The notes beneath the pieces are model-generated. The model was not told the DNA's origin, made no database searches, and saw nothing but the letters and a program-made list of their open reading frames with translations. The translations under genes and the position numbers were made by a program. A DNA stretch of 64,000 bases from Pollenia angustigena (lineage: Eukaryota > Arthropoda > Insecta > Diptera > Polleniidae). Location: assembly GCA_930367215.1 (NCBI GenBank), contig OV884056.1, forward strand, positions 120,526,053-120,590,052. The letters run 5' to 3'. Below are positions 55,488 through 64,000 of this stretch, piece after piece; position 1 is the first letter of the stretch; every line of letters begins with the position of its first letter.

Positions 55488-56063
55488 ATGGAGCGGAAAA
55501 GAACAACTCCTCAACGTATCACACACAACAAAGAGGTGGCAAAGAAGCCTCTAAAATACAAGCCACCTGCAGAGGCTCGACCACGGATACTTAGCGACAT
55601 ACCAATTCGGCCACCTATCTGCAACAATCTCCCACCCCCTCTGGTTCGTTGTGGCAGTAACGAACCAAAAAGGATGGTGATGTTACTGGCCACACCCCCT
55701 ATGGGGCTTGATAGATGTCATGCCATCGCGCCGCCACCGCCACCAGTGAAATCGGAGCCAATCAACACTATCGGGCCACCACAACGCCAATCAACAACAA
55801 CCACTCAATCAACACTACCGAGCACGAGCCGAGGAGCAGCCACGCCAAGAATGCGGAAGGAACGCCACCAGGCCGCCCGGGTGCTAAAATTTAAAAACCG
55901 AGCGTTTACCGAGGACGAGATTTGGAAGGGTATCCATATACGCCAGCCCGCACAATTTGTCATCCGTCGTGCTGTCCGGCCCCCGGTCAAGGTGACCTTC
56001 CTCACCAAGAACTGCGCTAGGCTCCGTTGCCTTCATTGGGAGAAGAAAGTCCACTTTAATTAG
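55488..56063 (+). CDS. Copy C ORF3, Pro/Arg-rich protein of unknown function
   Basis: 191 codons from ATG 55488 (MERKRTTPQRITHNKEVAKK). The first two thirds are Pro-, Arg- and Thr-rich and look disordered (APPPPPVKSEP, QSTTTTQSTLPSTSRG). The last 60 residues are more ordered (NRAFTEDEIWKGIHIR, FVIRRAVRPPVKVTF). There is no signal peptide or membrane helix, so it is not an envelope protein. It is open despite the dead gag-pol, and its one visible difference from the second copy is synonymous (55511 T versus 63803 A region). Role unknown. Confidence 0.6.
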   Translation: MERKRTTPQRITHNKEVAKKPLKYKPPAEARPRILSDIPIRPPICNNLPPPLVRCGSNEPKRMVMLLATPPMGLDRCHAIAPPPPPVKSEPINTIGPPQRQSTTTTQSTLPSTSRGAATPRMRKERHQAARVLKFKNRAFTEDEIWKGIHIRQPAQFVIRRAVRPPVKVTFLTKNCARLRCLHWEKKVHFN

Positions 56064-56098
56064 TTTTAAGTATAAATTATGTTAAGTTATTAGTATAA

Positions 56099-56293
56099 AG
56101 CTGTAGAATAGCATTTGTAGGTTAATTTCAACATATATATGGCTGTGGGACAGACTCGTTTTTTTTCGCAAATTTTTTTTTTATTACCTTCTAAGCTGTA
56201 GAACAGCATATTTAGATTTAATTATGTTTTTTATTATTTTCCTCTTTATAGTTTATTTTTTAGTTCTAAGTAAAATAAAGCTGTAGAACAGCA
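56099..56293 (+). repeat. Three short hairpins GCTGTAGAACAGC downstream of ORF3
   Basis: AGCTGTAGAATAGCAT (56099), AGCTGTAGAACAGCAT (56194) and AGCTGTAGAACAGCAT (56279) can each fold as a 5-bp stem with a 3-nt loop. The first has a G-U pair. The spacing is 95 and 85 nt. The third is fused to an AATAAAG. Confidence 0.7.
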
Positions 56294-56426
56294 TTTCTTT
56301 AAGGGCTGAGCCTTTCCCTATGGAAAGGATAATTTTACCTTAATGGTTGTGTGGGACCCTGGACCGAAAACTCGCCCATACATAAAGAACATTCGGGTTC
56401 CCATCGTAGTCACTCCCTCTACAAAC

Positions 56427-57949
56427 AAGGGGGGAAATGTAACGTAGGTCTACATTCCCTTAAATCCACCTTACATACATATTAACATATTTGACACTAA
56501 CCTTACACAGTTAACTTATAATATATTAAAACTATCTTAGAAAAATTTACTCCTGCGATCACTTATGAAACCCCTTAATATAGTATACAAACTTATGAAA
56601 CCCCCTAATGTTAATTCTACCTACCAATATAAATATTTAGGATGAGAAGTCTCATTTGGTTTATAAATAATGTTAGATAAGTACTCGAGGTTGAGATGTC
56701 ATCGGGGCACTTCATTGCACCGAGATTTTGCCACATAACAAAGACGATTTAGTCCCCGCTTCTTGCACGACGATCGCCGACACCTGAATTCATTTCGGGT
56801 GTTGCCTTGCACAGTGACTTAGTCATCTGTTAGACTACTGACACCTACGGGTTTCAGTTTCATACTGTGACTTCGGTCATCAGTTTCGATACAGCGACTT
56901 CGGCCGTCTGTTAAGTTACTTCACCTTCGGGTGTTAGTTTGGTACTGCGCCTTCCGGTGTCAGTTTCAATACTGTGACTTCGGTCATCAGTTTCGATACA
57001 GCGACTTCGGCCGTCTGTTAAGTTACTACACCTTCGGGTGTTTGTTTGGTACTGCGCCTTCGGGTGTCAGTTTCAATACTGTGACTTCGGTCATCAGTTT
57101 CAATACAGCGACTTCGGCCGTCTGTTAAGTTACTACATCTTCGGGTGTTAGTTTGGTACTGCGCCTTCGGGTGTCAGTCTCAATACTGTGACTTCGGTCA
57201 TCAGTTTCGATACAGCGACTTCGGCCGTCTGTTAAGTTATTACACCTTCGGCTGTTAGTTTGGTACTGCGCCTTCGGGTGTCATTTTCAATACTGTGACT
57301 TCGGTCATCAGTTTCGATACAGCGACTTTGGCCGTCTGTTAAGTTACTACACCTTCGGGTGCTAGTTTGGTACTGCGCCTTCGGGTGTCAGTTTCAATAC
57401 TGTGACTTCGGTCAACAGTTTCGATACAGCGACTTCGGCCGTCTGTTAAGTTACTACACCTTCGGGTGCTAGTTTGGTACTGCGCCTTTGGGTGTCAGTT
57501 TTAATACTGTGACTACGGCCATCAGTTTCGGTACAGCGACTGCGATCGCCCCTTTATTTAAATAAGTAGCTAGTTAAGTCTTAAGCAACATTGTAGTATT
57601 AGTACCAGTAGTGATAAGAATGAATTGTATTGAACAAAATCTCTGCTGCTGAGAACGAGCCGACCAAGTACTGCCGAAAGATCCGAACCAGCTTCCTCAC
57701 TCGACTCCGAACCGCATACACCTGCCGAGAAGGATCCGACGAATCCCCGCCTGTTTGCCGTGCTGCTTGTTATCTAATCGAGTAAAAGGATTATTGTAAA
57801 TTTATTAAGGAAACATTAAATAAAGATAAAGATTGTTATTGCCCCCTGAAAGGGAAAAATACTCGTGTTTTCACTTAAGGTTCGTGGATTCCGTAAGTTG
57901 ACCTTGGACATAACTGAGTTACCCCAGCCAACGACAAAACCACGTTACA
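56427..57949 (+). repeat. PPT and 3' LTR of copy C
   Basis: PPT AAGGGGGGAAA is at 56427-56437. The LTR is 56438-57949, with only seven 107-bp units (56867, 56974, 57081, 57188, 57295, 57402, 57509) against ten in the 5' LTR. The 323-bp length difference corresponds to three units. Confidence 0.92.
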
Positions 57950-58609
57950 AAGTACATGACACACGTTAGTGCGCGCGCGCTCTGTAGACATCTGTCAAAA
58001 AAAGTTAAACTAGTGTGTTTTTATAGAACAAGCTACATGCAAAATATTTTGACGCGTCTGCGCCAGAAAGTTGGTTAACTTTGAACTTTTTAACGCGTTG
58101 TGTATTTTTGACAAGTAATCAGCTGACAATAAAAAGAATAATTTAACAAATTTGTGAATGAAGAAAAACTTATTGAAGAGCTTAAAAAACATACAATATT
58201 TATATAAAAAGAATAAATTCAATAAAATAATAAAATTTTGATATACTTTCGAACCCGTTTTCAATGCAAAAATAAGTAAACAAATAAAAAACAGCTGACA
58301 GGAATGGCTTTTGTAACGCGTGTTGTGTAACTTGCAATTTTTCACGCGTTAAAGTTTTTAAACGCACGATACTCGTCGACGAACTTACGCGTGTTATGTA
58401 CTTCCACCTTAAGTTTCAGTGTTTTTATCAATAATAAAAATTGGGAATTAAGCACGAATAACAAAATCTTTTAAATTAAAATTTTGTATTCCCAAAAATT
58501 GTTTTGATAATAAACTTGCAGCGCACGGCCTGAAAAAATTTAACTGGCAACATGCTTTTGCAAGTTGTTTTTATTTTCATTTTGTTTTTCTTAACCTACT
58601 TACAACTAT

Positions 58610-59045
58610 CTGGTGATTTTTTAAGAGCTATAGGAAAGTTTAAAAAAACAACACATAAAATTCAGAAAAATGCACGAAATCTTTATTTGAATCGATAGTA
58701 CGGTCCATATAATTTAATGTTTGAAGATTATTTCATGCAAATGTTGACCGTGACTGCGCCTTAAATGGTCCATTAGCATAGTCCAATTTTGGCATACTCT
58801 TTCCAACATTTCGGCCGGTATCTCATGAATAAATGCTTTAATGTTGTCTTTCAATGCGTCAATTGAACCGGGCATGTGTGTATAGACATGAGCTTTGACA
58901 TAGCACCACAAAAAATAGTCTAAAGGCGTTAAATCGCACGATTTAGGCGGCCAATTGACCGGTCCCGAACGTGAAATAAAATGTTCACCGAACTCGCCTC
59001 TCAATAAGTCCATTGTTAAGCTCTTGCATTTTGGCCAAACAAAAT
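58610..59045 (-). pseudogene. mariner-family transposase C-terminus
   Basis: The minus strand from 59013 reads SRSGPVNWPPKSCDLTPLDY then FLWCYVKAHVYTHMP and ends HLHEIIFKH at 58714. CDLTPLDYFLW contains the third catalytic Asp of the mariner/Tc1 triad. The two upstream Asps and the DNA-binding domain are missing. The segment starts at a TA inside the foldback end and continues as TCTGGTGATTTTTTAAGAGC, probably its right TIR. It is a truncated, inactive copy. Confidence 0.8.
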
Positions 59046-59624
59046 CTTTTAAAACATTTTTTTAATTATTTTGCTATTATAGTCGAAATTAAAGTATGTT
59101 TTAAATTGAACCGACTTTAACTGGGTGCCACCTCAAATGTAGAAAATGTTTACATACAACATTCAAGAAAATATAAGCAAGTGGCAACTCTAAGCAGCTG
59201 ACATTAAAAATTAAAATATAAATAAAACACTGCATACCTTGTAGTGTAGTGTAATGTAGTTTCTAAGAAAAGCTATGAAATTATTTGCTTTATATTTTTT
59301 TTGTTTTTTGTTGCCTATGCAAATCTACACCACCCTAATGTATTATTGATTATTGGAAATGTAGCGGAGGTGTAGTTTGCATGCAACAACTATTTCTATT
59401 GTAAATTGTAGCTTTAAGATACCGTTATCCTTGTATAAAAAGATAATTAATTTTCAATAAAGAATCATTAAATACGTTGCCTTAAACCTGGCACTTTCCC
59501 TTATTTACTCAGGGCATATAAAACTGCCCTTAAACAATTCATACCAGTGGCGTTAATTAGCGCCGGTACAGAAAAACATTTAAAACAAAACTAAACAAGG
59601 AAAGATTCACTGCGGTGATCTTAC

Positions 59625-59987
59625 ATGGCGATCCTGCCAGATATTTCTAAAATTGAAATAAAGAAAAAGGTACCTGGGGTGCACAGCGTGCCGGTGCACA
59701 TTAAAGAGGGACCACAGCCAATTTCGATAGAGGAGTACCAAAAGAGGATATCGAAGAGGAAAGAGGAAGAACTTACTCAGATTCCTAAGGTACATTTGCC
59801 GCGGCATCGAAGAGGCGGAAAATTGGTGAAGCTGCGTCGCAAGTTGGCCGCGTTGAGGAATGTTGTAAACGCTGACCCACCACCACCCTGGCAAACAGCG
59901 TCCGAAGTTTGGCAGCAGATTGGAGCTCTGGAAGCCCAAATGGAGCAGTACAAAAGCAGGAAAGCAAAGCATTTACCTGTCTGCTAA
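59625..59987 (+). CDS. Copy D ORF1, start codon on the LTR/PBS junction
   Basis: 120 codons. ATG is formed by the LTR-final A and the TG of the PBS (TGGCGATCCTGCC, 59626-59638), so MAILP is tRNA-templated. The chain is basic, with SKRKEEELTQIPKVHLPRHR and RGGKLVKLRRKLAALRN, and ends in a helical segment. It corresponds to ORF1 of copy B (22839-23201). It is intact in this otherwise gutted element. Confidence 0.65.
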   Translation: MAILPDISKIEIKKKVPGVHSVPVHIKEGPQPISIEEYQKRISKRKEEELTQIPKVHLPRHRRGGKLVKLRRKLAALRNVVNADPPPPWQTASEVWQQIGALEAQMEQYKSRKAKHLPVC

Positions 59988-60572
59988 TAGTTATTTTAAT
60001 ACGTTGATATTTTTTTTACTGCTTATTTAATGTGTTAGTAAAAATAAGAACACTTGAACAACAAAATTTAATTTGTTATTTTAAAATTAATAAAATATGA
60101 GAATTTAAGCAACAGAATTTAAATTGTTATTAAGAAAAATTATAAAACAAAAGAAAACTACAATCACTTAGCTAATATACAAAATATTGGAAGTAAATAA
60201 GAAAGCGAAATGTCAAAATTTAATTAGTGCTGCCAAGTATGCAGAAGATCGGTGCTGCAATACACAGTTGTTTAGTAGAAAAAATTAGTACCTGTTTAGG
60301 GTTACCAGATTATAGTATTTTGAACACAGTAATTTTTATTTTTTTATGAATGAATTTAAATTTTACATTTGAGACAGAAGTGGATGAGTTTATTAATTGG
60401 TTTTATTGTGAAATATTATACACTAAAATAATTTTTTTTTTGTAATATTGTATACATGAAAATTTTTTTTTTTTTATTAATTAAAGTTTTGCATTTATGG
60501 GAATACAATTAAGGAATTTCATAATAATAATTTAAAGAAGTATTAAACACAATATAAAGATGCGTATTTATA
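59988..60572. other. Non-coding interior of copy D
   Basis: AT-rich, no gag or pol motif. AACAACAAAATTTAATTTGTTATT-like phrases repeat imperfectly (60058, 60110). Confidence 0.4.
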
Positions 60573-60656
60573 AGTGGCGTTAATTAGCGCCGGTACAGAA
60601 AAACATTTAAAACAAAACTAAACAAGGAAAGATTCACTGCGGTGATCTTACAGTAG

Positions 60657-61232
60657 CGGTGAAAATTTTAAAAACGCAATGTGAATTTATGTAGAAAGCA
60701 ACAACAAAATTACAAAATATTTTTGATTTTGTTTTTGCTTGTATTGTAATTTTTGGCATTGCGTTTTATACAATTAGGGCCTATACATATGTATTTTGTG
60801 TTAAAAGATAAAATATTGCCTCCAAATCAATAATAATTGCAAAATATCGAACAATGTCTTGTAACATTATCATTTTTAACTTTTTTATTTGGCGAAAACA
60901 GCTAATGCTTTTGTTAAATGAGTTAAAAACAACTTCAGCTGGTTTTAAAATTAACACCGGTTTTAACGTGTAAAGTATGCTTTTGCTTGACTATAGTAGA
61001 TCAAAAACCTATTTTTTATAAAAGTTTACTTTAGAACTCTTAAAGTATGCTTTGTTTATGACTAAAGTTATGGGCCATTATGTTTTAATAAATATATTGA
61101 CAAATTTTAAGTTTTGTAGTAAAATATTTAAGAAATATTTATTTTTAATCCTTAAATGCGCAACGTCTTGTATCTTAATGAAAAAAATATATTGAACGTA
61201 AATAAGAAAAAAATTAAAAACTGCGTTGTTTT
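60657..61232. other. Unassigned AT-rich DNA before the second copy C fragment
   Basis: No gene, RNA or terminal repeat is recognised. It ends abruptly at TCGCCAG, where homology to copy C begins. Confidence 0.35.
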
Positions 61233-61472
61233 TCGCCAGTACTAGGATGCCCAAACTTTGAACGCCCCTTTTTCTTGCAGACAGATGCCAGCAAGGAAGG
61301 GTTAGGGGTTGTGTTATTTCAGCGCCATTCCGAGATGGAGCATGTGATCGCCTACGCCAGCCGAACGTTAACCGAACTCGAGAAAAAATACTCAACTACG
61401 GAGCAAGAATGTCTGGCAATTCTCTACGGGATCCGTAAGATGAGACCATACTAGGAGGGGTACCACTTCACG

Positions 61473-62864
61473 GTGATCACCGACCATCACTCGCTAAAAT
61501 GGTTACATACGTTACAGAACCCCTCGGGTCGGCTCGTCCGCTGGGCCTTAGAACTGCAAAAATACGACTTCAATATCGAATACCGGAATGTGACTTCAAA
61601 CGTGGTAGCCGATGCTTTGTCAAGGGCCCCGTTGCAACAACAGCAGGTAATGGCAACAACATCACCGAACTGGTACGACCGCATGGTTCAATCAGTCCAG
61701 TACGATGGGGCGAAATATCCCGACTTCCGAATCATCGAACAACACCTCTATAAGCATATCCCAAGAACTTCTGCGTTGGACCCGCGGCCCGAATGGAAGC
61801 TATGTGTGCCACCAGAGGGCCAAATACAAATCCTCCAATATTGCCACGATTCACCTGAGGCTGGCCACCTGGGGATATTTAAAACTTACCGCAGGGTAAA
61901 GGAGAAACATTATTGGCCAGGACTATACCGTGATGCTCTGCGATATGTTCGGTCGTGTGGGGTTTGCGCCCGCTATAAGCCAGAACAAAGGCTGCCTGCG
62001 GGTTTAATGAAATCAATGAGTTGCGAAGCCCCATGGGAAATCGTGGCCGCCGACTTCATAGGGCCTATGCCCCGCTCCACCATCGGAAATACGGTACTAC
62101 TGGTGATTATCGATGTCTTCAGCAAATGGGTCGAATTAATTCCCTCCCGACAAGCCGTGGCTAAGGGTGTTGTAAAGGCCATTAGGGAAAGGGTAATTTA
62201 TAGATTCGGCTGTCCACGAATATTTCTCACAGACAATGGGGTACAGTTTACGAGTCGCATGGTGCAGGATCTCTTAACAGAACATGGTATCACACATTGC
62301 ACCACCGCCCACTACTCACCACACGAGAACCCGACGGAAAGGGCAAACCGAACCATTAAGACAATGATAGCCCAACAAACCGGTTCCGATCATCGACACT
62401 GGGATCGCCGATTACCCGAAATCGCTTTTGCCATAAATACAGCCTTTAGCGAGGTGACGTCGTTCACGCCAGCAGAGATTATTTACGGCATGAACCCGAA
62501 CAGCCCTGCAGATATAAAATACCTTGCCGACCGCCCACCCGAGAAGCAGGTCGAGAAAAATATGCGTGAATTATGGGATGAGGTCACGAAGCGTCGAAAA
62601 GAGGCCAACCAACGTCACGCAAAATATTATGACCTCCGGAGACGTTTTTGGGAGCCGAAGATTGGCGAAAAGGTATGGAAACGAGATCGGCAGCTGTCCT
62701 CAGCGGCTAATAACTTCAACCAAAAATTAGCCGAGAAATATTCCGGCCCATATACCGTCACCAAGAAACTGGCGTCTAACATCTTTGAGCTGAATGACAA
62801 GAATAACAAGCCAGTAAGATCGCACGTACAAGATTTAAAACCACATACGGAAAGAAAAACATAA
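61473..62864 (+). pseudogene. pol: RNase H end and integrase of the second copy C
   Basis: 463 open codons, ITDHHSLKWL to the GPY tail. The integrase zinc domain and D, D, E residues are intact (AADFIGPMP, LTDNGVQF, NPTERANRT). It differs from the first copy by K/N, E/D and L/M substitutions. It lacks RT and gag because of truncation at 61233. Confidence 0.88.
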
Positions 62865-63779
62865 GTGCCACCAGGTCATACCACCCCGCCTGCATCATCA
62901 AAAAAAAAAAAAAAAAAAATGGCAGGTTCTATTGTGCATGCCCATAATTTATCGATTTAATGAAGATTAAAATTAAAATTTGCAAATTCTGACAAAAAAA
63001 AAAAAATAAAAACAAAACGATTTTAAAAGCCCAATAATTGAAGCACAGCCGCGAATAACGTTTTAAGTTACAAAATAATAATTTTTCAGGAGAGCAAAAA
63101 ATCGTTTTTTGACAGGCAGCATTATTTGTGTTAAAAAATTTTTTTTTCTATTATTTAAAATAATGATAATAAAAACTTTAATGCAAAAGGCTTTTAAAAC
63201 ATTATTCCACACTGCAAAACCATTTCGGTTTCATCATTTTGTTAGTAACTTGCAATGTTCTTCCACTGGCTGACACTTTGTACGCCATTTTGAAGGGGTT
63301 AAGGTGCATAGTTTTGGTTGATTTGATGTTTAAACTGTGTAAGAGAGTAAGGTTAACGGTTATCTGCAAAAAAACAGTTTTTGCAAAATGTGGCGTTTAC
63401 AACGTTATTCGCGGCTGTGCTTCAATTGATTTCAGGATGGAATTGCATACGTAAATTCGATTGCAAAAACTCGATTTTTTTTACAAAATCGAATTTCGAT
63501 TGGAATCGCAATCGATTTACCATCCCCGAAGCTGAGCCCTCAACCTAATCATAATCCACCACTTAGTAGAGCCACAACCCAAACCGTAACTCGTCACAGC
63601 TCAGTCATCAACCACTAATGTTCAACCCACCTCACCAAATGGTGAGTTACCTTCACCATGTTTACAGAAGTTTCATTAAATGGTGGGTCACCTTGACCAT
63701 GCTTTTGGAAGTCTCATTGAGTTGATAAGTAGGGATAAATAAGTATCCAATTTTTTGGCATGAAATCATTAGTGAAGTG

Positions 63780-64000
63780 ATGGAGCGGAAAAGAACAACT
63801 CCACAACGTATCACACACAACAAAGAGGTGGCAAAGAAGCCTCTAAAATACAAGCCACCTGCAGAGGCTCGACCACGGATACTTAGCGACATACCAATTC
63901 GGCCACCTATCTGCAACAATCTCCCACCCCCTCTGGTTCGTTGTGGCAGTAACGAACCAAAAAGGATGGTGATGTTACTGGCCACACCCCCTATGGGGCT
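63780..64000 (+). pseudogene. ORF3 of the second copy C, cut by the window end
   Basis: It starts at MERKRTTPQRITHNKEVAKK as in the first copy and is open to the last base. Only about 73 codons are visible, so it may be complete beyond the window. Confidence 0.65.

Larger units (their letters stand above)
48630..57949 (+). mobile_element. Gypsy copy C: LTR retrotransposon with long repeat-filled LTRs
   Basis: The LTRs are 48630-50464 (1835 bp) and 56438-57949 (1512 bp). The TSD AAGT is at 48626-48629 and 57950-57953. A single gag-pol frame runs from ATG 50467 to 54573 with three stop codons. A MITE and an extra ORF lie between pol and the 3' LTR. The very long LTR and Lys-type PBS recall the Osvaldo/Ulysses group, but that placement is inference. 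Its GC content is clearly above its surroundings. Confidence 0.92.
48620..58409. mobile_element. Harbinger-type MITE (TAA TSD) split by copy C
   Basis: The left tip AGGTAGAAGT (48620-48629) and the remainder from 57954 to 58409 are of the same family as 30166-30635. TAA flanks it at 48617-48619 and 58410-58412. Gypsy copy C inserted 10 bp inside its left end, duplicating AAGT. Confidence 0.85.
47308..58609. mobile_element. Foldback DNA transposon with nested insertions
   Basis: The left arm 47320-47720 is the inverse of the right arm, which is present in pieces at 48073-48098, 48366-48616 and 58413-58520. Examples are GATAAGCTATTCCTATGCGC against GCGCATAGGAATAGCTTATC. The right terminus (58560-58609) carries CTTAACCTACTTACAACTA, as does the nested MITE at 48103. 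The left terminus is lost. The loop 47726-48072 has no recognisable gene. Confidence 0.75.
59250..60652 (+). mobile_element. Copy D: internally deleted mdg1-like LTR element
   Basis: The 5' LTR is 59250-59625 (TGTAATGTAG...GTGATCTTACA). The TSD GTAG is at 59246-59249 and 60653-60656. The internal part keeps the PBS and ORF1 but no gag or pol. Of the 3' LTR only the last 80 bp (60573-60652) remain, identical to the 5' LTR end. It could only have moved with proteins from relatives. Confidence 0.8.
61233..64000 (+). mobile_element. Second, left-truncated copy of Gypsy C
   Basis: 61233-64000 corresponds to 52942-55708 with a constant offset of 8291-8292 and about ten visible differences (for example 61295 G versus C, 61391 A versus G, 61589 T versus G). 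It carries the same TAG in RNase H (61452-61454), the same MITE and the same ORF3 start, and runs off the window. The left border falls inside RNase H with no LTR. Confidence 0.95.

Noticed and set aside
1..64000. Host protein-coding gene, tRNA or rRNA gene
   Set aside because: All convincing protein motifs belong to mobile elements. No cloverleaf or rRNA segment was recognised by eye. A covariance-model scan could not be run.

Overview
The window is AT-rich eukaryotic DNA made almost entirely of transposable elements nested inside one another. No conserved host gene, rRNA, tRNA or CRISPR array was recognised. The elements are Jockey-type LINE, mdg1/412-like and long-LTR Gypsy elements, BEL/Pao, a Penelope-like element, hAT, PIF/Harbinger, mariner-type DNA transposons and many MITEs. 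Together with a dispersed repeat that ends in TCGGCACAGCCGAATA...CTTACTTGTTTTT, they suggest a higher fly (Diptera, probably a calyptrate such as a blow fly or house fly relative). The species assignment is inference.

Region by region. 1-5.5 kb: a MITE, a decayed Jockey-like LINE (+) broken by a second MITE, and an inverted 5' fragment of the same family (-). 6.2-11.3 kb: an old mdg1/412-like Gypsy element on the minus strand (copy A) that has lost its whole RT/RNase H and carries three MITEs. 12.1-13.3 kb: a 5'-truncated Penelope-like element with a GIY-YIG endonuclease. 14.4-18.5 kb: a hAT transposon with an 8-bp target duplication and remnants of its transposase, holding a foldback, a small MITE and a second TIR element that in turn holds another hAT element. 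19.5-44.3 kb: a PIF/Harbinger locus whose SANT-protein gene (+) and DDE transposase gene (-) converge. A 19-kb insertion splits the last exon of the SANT gene: Gypsy copy B (22046-41034). Copy B carries a four-layer stack of DNA transposons between pol and its 3' LTR, and a nearly intact BEL/Pao element (32989-40934) inside that LTR. 44.4-46.7 kb: a fly repeat with about ten 152-bp units between direct repeats of flanking DNA. 47.3-58.6 kb: a foldback transposon holding its own small derivative and a Harbinger-type MITE, and that MITE is split by a 9.3-kb Gypsy element (copy C) with long LTRs built of 107-bp repeats. 58.6-60.7 kb: a mariner transposase fragment and an internally deleted mdg1-like LTR element (copy D). 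61.2-64 kb: a second, about 99.5% identical part of copy C, cut at its left and running off the window.

The target-site duplications allow a relative order of events: LINE and copy A old; the Harbinger locus already disabled or later disabled; copy B recent (LTRs about 99% identical apart from small indels); BEL younger still (it sits in the LTR of B); copy C younger than the MITE and foldback it split.

The most interesting biology is inside the LTR elements. Short membrane-protein ORFs sit directly upstream of, and overlap, gag in two diverged mdg1-like copies. Start codons lie on the LTR/PBS junction in four elements of two lineages, so the first codons are copied from a host tRNA at each cycle. 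The LTR array of copy C is a four-subunit higher-order repeat in which nearly every 27-nt subunit centres on a cUUCGg hairpin. The BEL integrase gene changes base composition abruptly between its catalytic residues.
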